A DNA stretch of 64,000 bases from the NCBI RefSeq assembly GCF_030466625.1, contig NZ_JADEVT010000001.1, positions 186,001 to 250,000 of the forward strand, written 5' to 3'. The notes beneath the pieces were generated by a model. The model saw nothing but the letters and a program-made list of their open reading frames with translations. It was not told where the DNA came from and did not search any database. Below are positions 26,690 through 40,835 of the stretch, in pieces. This DNA is from Nocardioides sp. ChNu-153 (GTDB lineage Bacteria > Actinomycetota > Actinomycetes > Propionibacteriales > Nocardioidaceae). Every line of letters starts with the position of its first letter. Position 1 is the first letter of the stretch. A program made the position numbers and the translations under genes.

Positions 26690-27305
26690 GCAGCGTCGAG
26701 CAGCCCTCGACGGCGAGGTCGTTCCAGGCCGCCGCGCGACGGAACATGTAGTGCCCGACGGGGCCCGCGTCACGGAAGGTGGCGCGGGCCCCGTCGGCGT
26801 CCGCACGCTCGACGTACGCCCGGGTCGCCCGCGGGGAGGTGATGCGGTCGCGGCTGCCGTGCGCGGCCAGCAGCCACTTCCCGGCGAGCGCGGCGGTCGG
26901 CTCCCCGGGCGGGAACCACGGCGCCAGCCCCACGACGCCGACCACCGAGGGGTGGTCGGCGATGTGCACCGCGGTGCGTCCGCCCATGGAGTGGCCGAGG
27001 AGCACGACCGGCACGTCGGGGAGGGCGGCGTCGAGCCGCCGCAGGGCGGCCCGGGCGTCGGCCACGGGAGCCCCGCCGTTCCAGCCGCGCAGCGTGTAGC
27101 GCAGCAGCCACGTCGCGACGCCGTCCGCGGCCAGGCGGGGCGTGATCGAGCGCTGCATCGCGGCCGAGCGGCGCCACGAGGCGCTGCGGCCGTCGACCGG
27201 GCTGGCCGACTGCTCGGTGCCGCCGTGGAGGAGCAGCACCACGCCGCGGGGCCGCGTGACGTCGTACCGGGTCAGCGCCTCGTCGGGCGCGGTGGGGGAG
27301 CTCAC
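26670..27305 (-). CDS. alpha/beta hydrolase (small esterase/lipase-like)
   Basis: 211 residues. The oxyanion segment is VVLLLHGGTEQS, the nucleophile GHSMGGRTAV, the acid Asp in AAHGSRDRITSP, and the His in GPVGHYMFRR, so the triad is complete. No signal peptide, so cytosolic. Substrate unknown. It starts at GTG and converges on the DJ-1 gene with a 20-base overlap. Confidence 0.85.
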   Translation of the reverse strand: MSSPTAPDEALTRYDVTRPRGVVLLLHGGTEQSASPVDGRSASWRRSAAMQRSITPRLAADGVATWLLRYTLRGWNGGAPVADARAALRRLDAALPDVPVVLLGHSMGGRTAVHIADHPSVVGVVGLAPWFPPGEPTAALAGKWLLAAHGSRDRITSPRATRAYVERADADGARATFRDAGPVGHYMFRRAAAWNDLAVEGCSTLLSRARR

Positions 27306-27341
27306 GGGGAGAGGTTCGGACCCGGCGGCCGACCGGATGGG

Positions 27342-28925
27342 CTAGATCACGACCCCCACGTCCTGCCGCACGATCCGCTTCATCGCCCGCTCGGCGACGG
27401 CGGCGATGGTCATCGACGGGTTGCAGGCGGCGGCGGTGCCCGGGAGCAGCGCGCCGTCCAGCACGTACAGCCCCCGCTGCCCCAGCACCCGGCCCTCCAG
27501 GTCGCAGGCCGCGCCCATGTTGACGCCGCCGAGGGGGTGCCACGTCGAGGGGGCGACCGCGTTGGTGTCGACGAGCAGCGACCCGAGGCCGGCGATCCGG
27601 TGCGCGCGGGGCGCGATCGCGCCGTACTGCACCGCGTGGTCGCCCTCCGGCGCCCAGCGCAGGTTCGCGGAGTCGGTGAGGGCGTCGTACGCGAAGTGGC
27701 CCCGCGCGGCGCTCACGCCGTAGCCGACCATCATCGTGCTGCGCGGGTCGAGGTCGAGACCGGCGATGCCGATGGGCGGGATCGACGCCTGGATGATGGT
27801 GTTCGCGCGCGCCGGGTCCGACCAGTCCTTGCTGCCGAAGACGACGGGGCCACCCTGCGGCGTGCCGAACCCGCGCAGCGGGTCCGACCACACGTAGATG
27901 CGGTCGGCGTTGGTGCCCCAGCCGCGGCCGACGGCGTCGGGCAGGTCGGGGATGGCGCCCGTCGCCGCCGCACGGACGAGCATCTTCGTCGTGCCGACGC
28001 TGCCGGCACCCATCACCAGCGTGGGCGAGGTGAGCACGACGGTCTCCTGGCGGGTGCCGCGGAGGTCGGTGCGTGCGGCGGTCACCTCCCACTCGCCCGC
28101 TGCGGTCCGCGCGACGTCGGTGACGCGGTGGAGCAGGCGCACCTCGAGCAGCCCCGTCTCCTCGGCGGCCCGGAGGTAGGTGACGTCCAGGCTGTGCTTG
28201 CCGCCGTTGTTGGCGCCGAGCGCGCAGTCGCCGTTGGTGAACGAGGGCGGGAGCTCGCCGCGGAGCTCGCGCAGCGCGTAGCTCCAGTCGATGGGCATCG
28301 GGATCTTCTCGACGCCCTGGCCCGCGGCCAGGGCACGCTCGCGGAAGGTGCGGGCGGCCCGGTACGGCGCGGACGCGACCAGCTCGTCGGGTGCGGTGGC
28401 GAGGCGGAGCATGCGGGCCACCTCCGCGTAGTGCTCGGTCGCGAGCTCGTCGTAGTCGAGCCCCGCCGGGAACTCGTGCTCGAACACGGCGCGGTCCGGC
28501 ACGAGGCTCATGCCCTGGTAGGTGAGCGAGCCGCCGCCGTACCCCACCCCGCTCATCACCGTCATCGTCGGGCTGGGCGTCGCGTTGAAGACCCCGACGT
28601 ACGGCGCGGGGCTCAGCGGGCGGCCGAAGAGCTCGGGCGCCGAGCCGTAGAAGAGCGCCCGCTCGTCGAGCGTGGCCACGGTCGGGAACGTGTCGCTGCC
28701 CGGGGCCGTCGGCCAGCGGCGGCCCTGCTCGAGGAGGGTGACGGGGACGCCGGCCTGCGTCAGGCGCAGCGCGGCGACGGCCCCGCCGAAGCCCGAGCCG
28801 ATGATGACGACGCGGCGCCGGTCGCGGCGGACGGGCACGGTGGCCCAGGCCGGACGGGCCCAGCCGCCGACGACGGCGGTCGCAGCGGCGCCGCCGATGA
28901 GGGCACGACGAGACAGAGCAGGCAT
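27342..28925 (-). CDS. secreted GMC-family oxidoreductase, cholesterol-oxidase-like
   Basis: 527 residues starting MPALSRRALIGGAAATAVVG, a twin-arginine signal, with GGGAGG-type site GGGAGG about 7 bases upstream. The upstream in-frame ATG lacks such a site. The FAD dinucleotide motif IGSGFGG is at 42-48. SGVGYGGGSLTYQGMSLVPD, the active-site His463 in WHPLGGVNMGA and Asn502 in ACNPSMTIAA match class I (non-covalent FAD) cholesterol/steroid oxidases. It is probably exported folded with FAD and oxidises a 3-hydroxysteroid or similar alcohol; sterol specificity is inference. A TetR-type gene diverges from it over a palindromic site, the likely regulator. Confidence 0.87.
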   Translation of the reverse strand: MPALSRRALIGGAAATAVVGGWARPAWATVPVRRDRRRVVIIGSGFGGAVAALRLTQAGVPVTLLEQGRRWPTAPGSDTFPTVATLDERALFYGSAPELFGRPLSPAPYVGVFNATPSPTMTVMSGVGYGGGSLTYQGMSLVPDRAVFEHEFPAGLDYDELATEHYAEVARMLRLATAPDELVASAPYRAARTFRERALAAGQGVEKIPMPIDWSYALRELRGELPPSFTNGDCALGANNGGKHSLDVTYLRAAEETGLLEVRLLHRVTDVARTAAGEWEVTAARTDLRGTRQETVVLTSPTLVMGAGSVGTTKMLVRAAATGAIPDLPDAVGRGWGTNADRIYVWSDPLRGFGTPQGGPVVFGSKDWSDPARANTIIQASIPPIGIAGLDLDPRSTMMVGYGVSAARGHFAYDALTDSANLRWAPEGDHAVQYGAIAPRAHRIAGLGSLLVDTNAVAPSTWHPLGGVNMGAACDLEGRVLGQRGLYVLDGALLPGTAAACNPSMTIAAVAERAMKRIVRQDVGVVI

Positions 28926-28975
28926 GGGGGACCTCCCGAGACAGGGGTTCGGAGCACGGGTGTGCACCGGAGACT

Positions 28976-28987
28976 AGACACGTGTCT
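28976..28987. promoter_or_regulatory. palindromic operator between the GMC oxidase and tetR
   Basis: AGACACGTGTCT is a perfect 12-bp palindrome in the 102-base divergent gap, the size and place of a TetR-family operator. It is about 50 bases from each start codon, so one dimer could control both genes. Confidence 0.6.
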
Positions 28988-29015
28988 CACTTGTTCGTCA
29001 AGGGTTCCCGATCGC

Positions 29016-29021
29016 TAGGCT
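29016..29021 (+). promoter_or_regulatory. -10 hexamer for the divergent tetR gene
   Basis: TAGGCT is 6 bases before ATG 29028 (leaderless). TTGTTC at 28991 may be the -35 although the 19-base gap is long; it lies just beside the palindromic operator. Confidence 0.4.
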
Positions 29022-29027
29022 CGGTGC

Positions 29028-29633
29028 ATGAGTCGTCCGGAGGCCCAGCGCGCCGACGGACGGCGGAGCCGGGAGGCGATCCTGGCGGCGGCCGAGCGTC
29101 TGCTGCTGTCGGGCGAGGGACTGAGCGTGAGCGGCCTCGCCCGGGAGGCCGGTCTGACCCGCGCCACCTTCTACCGCCACTTCCGCGGCGTCGACGCCGT
29201 CCTGGACGCCCTGACCCGCTCGATCGCGGACGCACTCCTGCCGAGCCTGCTCGACGACATGGCCGACCTGGCTCTCGACGCGGCGCTCGCGCGCCTCGCC
29301 CACGAGGTGGTCGCGCTGGCCGGCGCGTACGGCCACGTCCTGGCGCGGCACCCCCGTCCGATCGACGAGCTCGCGCGCCTCGTCGTGCCCGACGAGCCGA
29401 TCGCCGCCCTCCTCGGGGAGCGCCGCTCCCGCGGCGAGCTCACCGCGCGGCTGTCGGTCGACTGGCTCGCTCGCTGCGTCCGCGCGTCGTGCCTGGTCGC
29501 GATCACCGACGAGCGGGACCCTGCGGTCGTCGCCGACGAGCTGGCGCTCACGCTGCAACGGCTGGTCGCCCCGGACGCAGCACCGGCGGGCCCGCGGAGC
29601 GCGGACCCGCCGGTGCGGGGTGGTGCGGGCTGA
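29028..29633 (+). CDS. TetR family regulator, probably of the GMC oxidase
   Basis: 201 residues. The N-terminal helix-turn-helix is LSVSGLAREAGLTRATFYRHF (split: residues about 29-49), followed by a helical ligand and dimer domain without recognisable specificity. Divergent placement and the shared palindrome suggest it represses the GMC oxidase and itself until an inducer, perhaps the oxidase's substrate, appears. It ends 9 bases from the convergent MFS gene. Confidence 0.88.
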   Translation: MSRPEAQRADGRRSREAILAAAERLLLSGEGLSVSGLAREAGLTRATFYRHFRGVDAVLDALTRSIADALLPSLLDDMADLALDAALARLAHEVVALAGAYGHVLARHPRPIDELARLVVPDEPIAALLGERRSRGELTARLSVDWLARCVRASCLVAITDERDPAVVADELALTLQRLVAPDAAPAGPRSADPPVRGGAG

Positions 29634-29642
29634 GCCGGGACG

Positions 29643-34284
<4,642 letters not shown>

Positions 34285-34323
34285 CGCCGGGCGCGGGCGC
34301 CGTCAGGGCCGGCCGCGCCGCGC

Positions 34324-34369
34324 GACGTCATGCGGAGCGGAGGTCGGGAGCCACGGTCCGCATGACGTC
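34324..34369. repeat. 46-bp palindromic element, copy 1
   Basis: Perfect 13-bp inverted arms (GACGTCATGCGGA) around a 20-base loop, 39 bases after ligA. A related element of the same length lies on the other side of the lipoprotein gene. It might also terminate ligA transcription. Confidence 0.85.
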
Positions 34370-34407
34370 CGAGCGTGGCGCCGTCGAGGTGACCGGGCGC
34401 GTCGAGG

Positions 34408-34974
34408 TCACTGGGCGGGCTCCATGCCGAAGAACAACCAGCCCTCGTCGGTCGAGCGGACGAAGAGCGCGGCGGCGTCCCCCTCGTACGCCTCGGTGAA
34501 CGGCACCACGAACACGGCGACGTCGTCGACGGTGATGTCGAGCTCCTCCTCGACGGAGGCGGCGAACTCCTCCCAGCCGGGGTCGGCTCCCTCCTCGTCC
34601 CCGGTGGACCCCAGGACCTCCTCGCGGCCGACCTCCGCGTCGGGGTCCTCGGGCAGCTCGAGGGCGCCTGTCGCGGCGGCCTCGACGAGCGCCGCGTGGT
34701 GCGCCTCGTTGTCGGGGGCCTCCACGACGTCGGACCAGGCCGCCTCGGTCGAGACCTGCTCGAACGCCTCCAGGTCGTCCTCGAGGATCGAGGTGCGCCA
34801 CGCGGCGTAGACGTCCTCGGCGGTGTCCGCGGTGTCGGCGGTGTCGGCGGTGTTCGTCGTCCCCCGGTCCGTCGCCGTGTCGTCGGCACCGGTTCCGTCG
34901 CCGCACCCGGCGAGCACGACGGTGAGGGTCGCGGCGACCGCGAGGTGGGCCAGGCGTGACGTCCGAGGGTTCAT
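34408..34974 (-). CDS. small acidic lipoprotein of unknown function
   Basis: 188 residues. A lipoprotein signal ends at LAGC. A short Thr/Ala/Asp repeat (TADTADTADTA, from a 9-bp DNA repeat) links to an acidic domain with no recognised family: VYAAWRTSILEDDLEAFEQV, then VFVVPFTEAYEGDAAALFV and DEGWLFFGMEP. The alternating pattern suggests a small alpha+beta fold. It is the only gene between ligA and gatC, on the opposite strand, and lies between the two 46-bp palindromic elements, as an inserted unit might. Confidence 0.75.
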   Translation of the reverse strand: MNPRTSRLAHLAVAATLTVVLAGCGDGTGADDTATDRGTTNTADTADTADTAEDVYAAWRTSILEDDLEAFEQVSTEAAWSDVVEAPDNEAHHAALVEAAATGALELPEDPDAEVGREEVLGSTGDEEGADPGWEEFAASVEEELDITVDDVAVFVVPFTEAYEGDAAALFVRSTDEGWLFFGMEPAQ

Positions 34975-35033
34975 GGAGGTCCATCGTGTGCCCCGGCGCG
35001 TGGGGCCAAACCCGCGGCCGCCGCCACGCGCGG

Positions 35034-35079
35034 GACGTCATGCGAACCCGAGGCCGGGGCCCTCGATCCGTATGACGTC
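35034..35079. repeat. 46-bp palindromic element, copy 2
   Basis: Same length, same 20-base loop and same outer arms (GACGTCATGCG / ATGACGTC) as 34324-34369, with two mismatches between its arms and a partly conserved loop. It sits 59 bases beyond the lipoprotein start codon. Confidence 0.8.
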
Positions 35080-35168
35080 CGCGGCGGGGCGGTGCGGGGC
35101 GCGGCGCAGGCGAGGTGGCGGCGTACCCCCCGGTCGACACCGACGCCGCCGAGGTCGGGGCTCCTCCC

Positions 35169-35174
35169 TAAGAT
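35169..35174 (+). promoter_or_regulatory. -10 hexamer for gatCAB
   Basis: TAAGAT ends 7 bases before ATG 35182. This argues for a leaderless start there rather than at ATG 35173, which overlaps the hexamer. Confidence 0.5.
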
Positions 35175-35181
35175 GGCCGCC

Positions 35182-35493
35182 ATGCCCGACACACCCCCGG
35201 CGCTGACGCGCGAGGACGTGGCGCACCTCGCCGACCTCGCCCGCATCGACCTGTCCGACGCCGAGCTCGACCACCTGGCCCCGCAGCTGTCGGTGATCCT
35301 GGAATCGGTCGCCTCGATCCAGGGCGTGGCCGGCGACGACGTGCCGCCGACGTCGCACCCGCTGCCGCTGACGAACGTGTTCCGCGAGGACGTGGTGACG
35401 CCCAGCCTGAGCGCCGAGGAGGCCCTCGCGGGGGCCCCGGCCGTCGAGCAGCAGCGCTTCAGCGTGCCGCGGATCCTGGGGGACGAGCAGTGA
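35182..35493 (+). CDS. gatC: Asp-tRNA(Asn)/Glu-tRNA(Gln) amidotransferase subunit C
   Basis: 103 residues from ATG 35182 (106 if ATG 35173 is used). Family features: [35 protein letters not shown], and a Pro-rich strap ending LREDVV-like [11 protein letters not shown]. GatC stabilises the GatA-GatB interface. The stop overlaps gatA (GTGA); gatC-gatA-gatB forms one operon. Confidence 0.93.
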   Translation: MPDTPPALTREDVAHLADLARIDLSDAELDHLAPQLSVILESVASIQGVAGDDVPPTSHPLPLTNVFREDVVTPSLSAEEALAGAPAVEQQRFSVPRILGDEQ

Positions 35494-37037
35494 GCACGAC
35501 GAACGGCGACCTGACCCGGCGTACCGCCGCGGAGCTGGCCGACGCGCTGGCCGCGGGCGAGACGACCTCGGTCGAGCTGACCCAGGCCCACCTCGACCGC
35601 ATCGCGGCCGTCGACGGCTCCGCCGAGGCGGGCGTCCACGCGTTCCTCCACGTCGACCCCGAGGGTGCCCTCGCGCAGGCGCGGGCCTCCGACGAGCGGC
35701 GGGCGGCCGGCACCCCGGCGCACCTGCTCGACGGCGTGCCGATCGCGGTGAAGGACATCCTCACCACCACGGGCCTGCCCACGACGTGCGGCTCGAAGAT
35801 CCTCGACGGGTGGGTGCCGCCGTACGACGCGACGGTCGTCACCCGCCTCAAGGCGGCCGGCCTGCCGATCCTCGGCAAGACCAACATGGACGAGTTCGCG
35901 ATGGGCTCCTCCACGGAGCACTCGGCCTACGGCCCGACCCGCAACCCGTGGGACCTCACCCGCATCCCGGGCGGGTCCGGCGGCGGGTCGGCGGCGGCCG
36001 TGGCGTCCTACCAGGCGCCGCTCGCGCTCGGCACCGACACGGGCGGCTCGATCCGCCAGCCCGGCGCCGTCACGGGCACGGTCGGCGTGAAGCCGACGTA
36101 CGGCGGCGTGTCCCGCTACGGCCTCGTGGCGCTGGCCAACTCGCTCGACCAGGTCGGGCCGGTGACCCGCACGGTGCTCGACTCGGCGCTGCTCCACGAG
36201 CTCGTCGGCGGCCACGACCCGCGCGACTCCACGAGCATCCCGCAGCCCGTCCCCGGCCTCGTCGCCGCGGCGCGCCAGGGTGCGGCGGGCGACGTGGCCG
36301 GCCTCAAGGTCGGCGTCGTGCGCGAGCTGGGCGGCGAGGGCTGGCAGCCGGGCGTGATGGCCCGCTTCGACGAGGCGGTCGAGGCGCTGGTCGCCGCCGG
36401 CGCCGAGGTCGTCGAGGTGTCCTGCCCGAGCTTCGTGCACGCCATGGCGGCGTACTACCTGATCCTCCCGGCCGAGTGCTCCTCGAACCTCGCGAAGTTC
36501 GACGCGATGCGCTACGGCCTGCGGGTGCTGCCCGAGGGCGTCGCCTCGCCGAGCGCGGAGGAGGTCATGCGCGCCACCCGCGACGCCGGCTTCGGCGACG
36601 AGGTGAAGCGCCGCATCATCCTCGGCACCTACGCGCTGTCGTCGGGCTACTACGAGGCCTACTACGGCCAGGCGCAGAAGATCCGCACGCTCATCAGCCG
36701 CGACTTCGCGGCGGCCTTCGAGCAGGTCGACGTGCTCGTCAGCCCGACGGCGCCGACCACGGCGTTCCCGCTGGGGGAGAAGCTCGACGACCCGCTGGCG
36801 ATGTACCGCGGCGACCTCGCGACCATCCCGGCCAACCTCGCCGGCGTGCCGGGCATCTCGGTGCCCGCCGGTCTGGCGGACGAGGACGGGCTGCCCGTCG
36901 GGTTCCAGGTGCTGGCGCCGGCGCTGGCCGACGACCGGGTCTACCGGGTGGGTGCCGCCGTGGAGGCGCTGCTGGGCGAGAAGTGGGGTGGCGCCCTGCT
37001 CGAGCAGGCGCCCGAGCTGGAGGAGGTCGGCCGATGA
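35490..37037 (+). CDS. gatA: Asp-tRNA(Asn)/Glu-tRNA(Gln) amidotransferase subunit A
   Basis: 515-residue amidase-signature enzyme that releases ammonia from glutamine. The Ser-cisSer-Lys triad is intact: Lys88 (VPIAVKDI), Ser163 (GGSGGGSA) and nucleophile Ser187 (DTGGSIRQP). GMSSEHSAY-like [16 protein letters not shown] is also conserved. GTG 35490 overlaps gatC; the stop overlaps gatB. Confidence 0.97.
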   Translation: MSTTNGDLTRRTAAELADALAAGETTSVELTQAHLDRIAAVDGSAEAGVHAFLHVDPEGALAQARASDERRAAGTPAHLLDGVPIAVKDILTTTGLPTTCGSKILDGWVPPYDATVVTRLKAAGLPILGKTNMDEFAMGSSTEHSAYGPTRNPWDLTRIPGGSGGGSAAAVASYQAPLALGTDTGGSIRQPGAVTGTVGVKPTYGGVSRYGLVALANSLDQVGPVTRTVLDSALLHELVGGHDPRDSTSIPQPVPGLVAAARQGAAGDVAGLKVGVVRELGGEGWQPGVMARFDEAVEALVAAGAEVVEVSCPSFVHAMAAYYLILPAECSSNLAKFDAMRYGLRVLPEGVASPSAEEVMRATRDAGFGDEVKRRIILGTYALSSGYYEAYYGQAQKIRTLISRDFAAAFEQVDVLVSPTAPTTAFPLGEKLDDPLAMYRGDLATIPANLAGVPGISVPAGLADEDGLPVGFQVLAPALADDRVYRVGAAVEALLGEKWGGALLEQAPELEEVGR

Positions 37038-38536
37038 GTGCGAGCACCGAGGTGCTGGTGGACTTCGACGAGGCGCTGGAGCGCTACGACCCCGCGCTGG
37101 GGCTCGAGGTCCACGTCGAGCTCAACACCGCCACGAAGATGTTCTGCGGCTGCCCGGCCACGTTCGGCGGGGAGCCCAACACGCAGGTCTGCCCGACCTG
37201 CCTGGGCCTGCCGGGCGCGATGCCGGCGGTGAACGGCAAGGCCGTCGAGGCCGCCATCCGCATCGGGCTGGCGCTCAACTGCGAGATCGCCGAGTGGTGC
37301 CGCTTCGCGCGGAAGAACTACTTCTACCCGGACATGCCGAAGAACTTCCAGACGTCGCAGTACGACGAGCCGATCGCCTTCGACGGCTACATGGACGTCG
37401 AGGTCGACGGCACCACGTTCCGCGTCGAGATCGAGCGCGCCCACATGGAGGAGGACACCGGCAAGTCCACCCACGTCGGCGGCGCGACGGGCCGGATCCA
37501 CGGCGCGGACCACTCGCTGGTCGACTACAACCGCGCCGGCATCCCGCTCATCGAGATCGTCACCCGCCCCATCGTCGGGGCCGGCGCCCGCGCGCCCGAG
37601 GTGGCCCGGGCGTACGTCGCGCAGCTGCGCGACCTCATCCTCGCCCTCGGCGTCTCCGAGGCCCGGATGGACCAGGGCAACCTGCGCGCCGACGTCAACC
37701 TGTCGCTGGCGCCGAAGGGCAGCGGCGTGCTCGGCACCCGCAGCGAGACGAAGAACGTCAACTCGTTCCGCTCCGTGGAGCGCGCCGTGCGCTTCGAGGT
37801 CGCGCGTCACGCGGGCGTGCTCGACGCGGGGGGGAAGGTCGTCCAGGAGACGCGCCACTTCCACGAGGACACCGGCATCACGACGTCGGGCCGCGAGAAG
37901 TCGGACGCGGAGGACTACCGCTACTTCCCGGAGCCCGACCTCGTGCCCGTCGCCCCCAGCCGGGAGTGGGTCGAGGAGCTGCGCGCCACCCTGCCCGAGA
38001 ACCCGACGGCGAAGCGGGCGCGCCTGCAGGCCGAGTGGGGCTACTCCGACCTCGAGATGCGCGACACGGTCGGTGCGGGGGCGTTCGGCCTCGTCGAGGA
38101 GACCATCGCCGCCGGGGCCTCGCCCCAGGCGGCGCGCAAGTGGTGGGTGGCCGAGCTGGCCCGCCGCGCCAACGACGCGGGCGTCGAGCTCGCGGCCGTG
38201 GGCGTGACGCCGGTGCAGGTCGCGGCCGTGCAGGCGCTCGTCGAGGGCGGCACGATCAACGACAAGCTGGCGCGCCAGGTCTTCGACGGCCTCGTGGCCG
38301 GCGAGGGCACGCCGGAGGAGATCGTCGCCGCCCGCGGCCTGGCGATCGTCTCCGACGACGGCGCGCTGGGCGCCGCCGTCGACAAGGCCATCGAGGCCAA
38401 CCCCGACGTGGCGCAGAAGATCCGCGACGGCAAGGTCGCCGCGGCCGGCGCCCTCATCGGCGCGGTCATGAAGGAGATGCGGGGCCAGGCCGACGCCGGC
38501 CGGGTGCGCGAGCTGGTGCTCGAGCGCCTGTCCTGA
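37034..38536 (+). CDS. gatB: Asp-tRNA(Asn)/Glu-tRNA(Gln) amidotransferase subunit B
   Basis: 500 residues, the tRNA-binding kinase-like subunit. ATG 37034 overlaps the gatA stop. [22 protein letters not shown] and [10 protein letters not shown] hold zinc-ligand cysteines. [18 protein letters not shown] and [11 protein letters not shown] form the cradle active site. The C-terminal YqeY-like tail domain begins about residue 405. With GatA and GatC it makes Gln-tRNA or Asn-tRNA from mischarged precursors. Confidence 0.97.
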   Translation: MSASTEVLVDFDEALERYDPALGLEVHVELNTATKMFCGCPATFGGEPNTQVCPTCLGLPGAMPAVNGKAVEAAIRIGLALNCEIAEWCRFARKNYFYPDMPKNFQTSQYDEPIAFDGYMDVEVDGTTFRVEIERAHMEEDTGKSTHVGGATGRIHGADHSLVDYNRAGIPLIEIVTRPIVGAGARAPEVARAYVAQLRDLILALGVSEARMDQGNLRADVNLSLAPKGSGVLGTRSETKNVNSFRSVERAVRFEVARHAGVLDAGGKVVQETRHFHEDTGITTSGREKSDAEDYRYFPEPDLVPVAPSREWVEELRATLPENPTAKRARLQAEWGYSDLEMRDTVGAGAFGLVEETIAAGASPQAARKWWVAELARRANDAGVELAAVGVTPVQVAAVQALVEGGTINDKLARQVFDGLVAGEGTPEEIVAARGLAIVSDDGALGAAVDKAIEANPDVAQKIRDGKVAAAGALIGAVMKEMRGQADAGRVRELVLERLS

Positions 38537-38557
38537 CGGGCGGGCCGACGGGCCTGC

Positions 38558-39721
38558 TCAGCGCAGCGCGAGCCGCACGATGCGGTCGTCGCCCGGGCGG
38601 GGTTCCACCCGGCCGTCGGTGTTGTTCGTCAGGAGCCACAGGCTGCCGTCGGGTGCGGGGCGCACCTGGCGCAGCCGGCCGTACGTGCCGGTCAGGTACG
38701 CCGTGGGGTCGCTCGCGCGCCCGTCGGCCACGCTGACCCGCCAGAGCCGCTCGCCCCGCAGGGCGGCCATCCACAGGGTGCCGTCGGTGTAGGCCAGCCC
38801 GGAGGGGGACGCCTCGTCGGTGGGCCACGTGAGCTGCGGGTCGACGAAGCCCCGGTCGGTGCCGCCGGTGCCCTCGACCTCGGGCCAGCCGTAGTTGCCG
38901 CCGGGCTCGACGAGGTTGAGCTCGTCAGCGGTGTCGGCGCCGAACTCGGTGGCCCACAGACGGCCGTCGTCGTCGAAGGCGAGGCCCTGCACGTTGCGGT
39001 GGCCCATCGACAGCACCGGCGACGTGGGGTCGGGGTTGTCGGGCGCGGGGGCGCCGTCGGGCGTGACGCGGAGGATCTTGCCGGCCAGCGAGTCGGCGTC
39101 CTGGGCGAGGCCCTCCTCGCCGGCGTCGCCGGTCGAGACGTAGAGCATGCCGTCGGGGCCGAACGTGAGGCGGCCGCCGTCGTGGCGGTTCGCGCTGGGG
39201 ATGCCGGTGAGCACGTCGGTCTGGGCGCCGAGGGTGCCGTCGGCGTCGAGCACGCGGCGTACGACGCGGTTGTCCTCGTCGGTCGTCAGGTAGAAGAAGA
39301 GCGTCCGGTCCTGGGCGAAGTCGGGGGAGACGGCGACACCGAGCAGGCCCGACTCGTCCTCGTTCTCGGCCTCGGGGAAGTCACCGGCGTCCGTGGTGGT
39401 GCCGTCGGCGGCCACGAGCAGCACGTCGCCGGTGTCGCGCTCGGGCACGACCGCGCGGCCGTCGGGGAGGAACGCCACGTCCCACGGCGTCTCGAGACCG
39501 GTGGTCACGTCGCCCGTGGGCTCGGGCACCGGGGCGGGCGCCGCGGTGGTCGGGGTGCCGGTGGGGCTCGCCGGCGTCGTGGCCGCCGACCCGCCGTCCG
39601 ACGGGGTGATGACGGGGGAGTCCGCCTCCTGCGCCGACTCCTCCCCGGAGCACGCGGTCAGCGTGACGAGGGCGGTGGCGACGGCGACCGCGACCGCGGT
39701 CGCACGGCTCGAGGGGCGCAT
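38558..39721 (-). CDS. LppZ-like lipoprotein, PQQ-dependent sugar dehydrogenase fold
   Basis: 387 residues from ATG (complement 39719-39721). A lipoprotein signal ends LTAC, then a Ser/Thr/Pro-rich linker (about 25-70) and a six-bladed propeller of the glucose/sorbosone dehydrogenase family: LETPWDVAFLPDGRAVV, NRHDGGRLTFGPDGMLYVSTGD, LAGKILRVTPDG, GHRNVQGLAFDDDGRLWATEFG and ELNLVEPGGNYGWP. The His/Arg/Asn layout used for PQQ binding looks kept, though PQQ use in this family is uncertain. M. tuberculosis lppZ is also near gatB (from memory). Convergent with gatB, 21 bases apart. Confidence 0.88.
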   Translation of the reverse strand: MRPSSRATAVAVAVATALVTLTACSGEESAQEADSPVITPSDGGSAATTPASPTGTPTTAAPAPVPEPTGDVTTGLETPWDVAFLPDGRAVVPERDTGDVLLVAADGTTTDAGDFPEAENEDESGLLGVAVSPDFAQDRTLFFYLTTDEDNRVVRRVLDADGTLGAQTDVLTGIPSANRHDGGRLTFGPDGMLYVSTGDAGEEGLAQDADSLAGKILRVTPDGAPAPDNPDPTSPVLSMGHRNVQGLAFDDDGRLWATEFGADTADELNLVEPGGNYGWPEVEGTGGTDRGFVDPQLTWPTDEASPSGLAYTDGTLWMAALRGERLWRVSVADGRASDPTAYLTGTYGRLRQVRPAPDGSLWLLTNNTDGRVEPRPGDDRIVRLALR

Positions 39722-39744
39722 GCTCCCCAGCGTGGGTCGGGCCC

Positions 39745-40719
39745 TCAGAGGCCGGCCCGCTCCGCCCCCGGCCGCTCCCCGAGCCGGCCGAGGAAGTCGA
39801 CCAGGAGGTCGTGCAGCTCGCCCGGGTGCTCCATGCCCACGAAGTGCGACCCCGGCAGCTCGACGTAGCGGGCGTCCGGCATCCGCTCGGCGGCCGAGCG
39901 CATGGCGCGGGGGCCGGCCAGGATGTCGTGGGAGCCGGCGACGAAGACCGCCGGCACGTCGATGCGCGACAGCGAGACGCGCTGGTGGCGGGCCGTGTGC
40001 AGCGCCATGTGGAAGTACCAGTCGAGCGGCGTCGTCAGGAACTCCCGCACCGCGACGGCGGCCGCCTCCTCGTCCTCGACCTCGCCCATGAAGCCCACGG
40101 CGCCCAGCAGCCTGATGGTGGTGGGGCCGATGGGCAGGGCACGCGCGACCGGGGTCAGCAGCGGGCCGGCGCGCCGGCCCACGCGGGTGATCCCGACCGT
40201 CAGCCGGCCGCGCACGGGCGCGGGCAGGCGCGTCAGCTCGAGCATGGTCGAGAACGTCGCTCCGGGGACGCCCGCGACCGCGAAGAGCCCCTCGACCCGG
40301 TCGGGGTGGCGCGTGGCGAGCTCGAACTGGGTGTTCACGCCCATCGACCAGCCGATGGTCGGCGCGGAGGCCACCCCGGCGTCGTCCATCACGGCGAGGG
40401 CGTCCTCGACGAACGCGTCGATGCCGATGCTGCACCCGTCGACGGGCCGCTCGGAGCCCCCGACGCCCCGGTGCGCCCACGAGACGACGCGCACGCGGCA
40501 GGCGGGGTCGAGCAGCGCCGGCCAGGCGTGCGCGTTCGTGCCGAGACCGTTGCACAGCAGGACGGTCGGGCCGGGCAGCGCCCGGTCGGGGTCGTTGGTC
40601 CACGCGCGCAGGCGGGTGCCGTCGGCGCTCGTCACGTCGTGGAACGCGAGCCGGACGGGGCTGTCCGGGCTGTCGGGGCCGGCGGGGGGAGGGCCGTCGA
40701 CCGGGAGGGAGGGAGGCAC
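39745..40719 (-). CDS. alpha/beta-fold hydrolase
   Basis: 324 residues. Oxyanion turn LLCNGLGTNAHAWPALL, nucleophile GWSMGVNTQFELA, acid in VAGSHDILAG and His in LPGSHFVGMEHPGEL form a complete triad. No signal peptide. The cap region (about 170-235) is long. Substrate unknown. It starts at GTG with a short Pro-rich tail; the next gene in the same direction begins 23 bases downstream (lppZ-like). Confidence 0.85.
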   Translation of the reverse strand: MPPSLPVDGPPPAGPDSPDSPVRLAFHDVTSADGTRLRAWTNDPDRALPGPTVLLCNGLGTNAHAWPALLDPACRVRVVSWAHRGVGGSERPVDGCSIGIDAFVEDALAVMDDAGVASAPTIGWSMGVNTQFELATRHPDRVEGLFAVAGVPGATFSTMLELTRLPAPVRGRLTVGITRVGRRAGPLLTPVARALPIGPTTIRLLGAVGFMGEVEDEEAAAVAVREFLTTPLDWYFHMALHTARHQRVSLSRIDVPAVFVAGSHDILAGPRAMRSAAERMPDARYVELPGSHFVGMEHPGELHDLLVDFLGRLGERPGAERAGL

Positions 40720-40835
40720 CGCCGCATCATGCCCGACCGCGCCCGGCCGTGGTGGTCCGGCTGTGGTGCGAGTCTCACCCGACGTTCACCCGGACGTGCC
40801 CCGGGCGACGTCCGGGCGGCGTGGGCTCGGGTGCC

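Noticed and set aside
28926-28967. Earlier ATG for the GMC oxidase
   Set aside because: It adds 14 residues before the twin-arginine signal and lacks a ribosome site, while the inner ATG has a good one.
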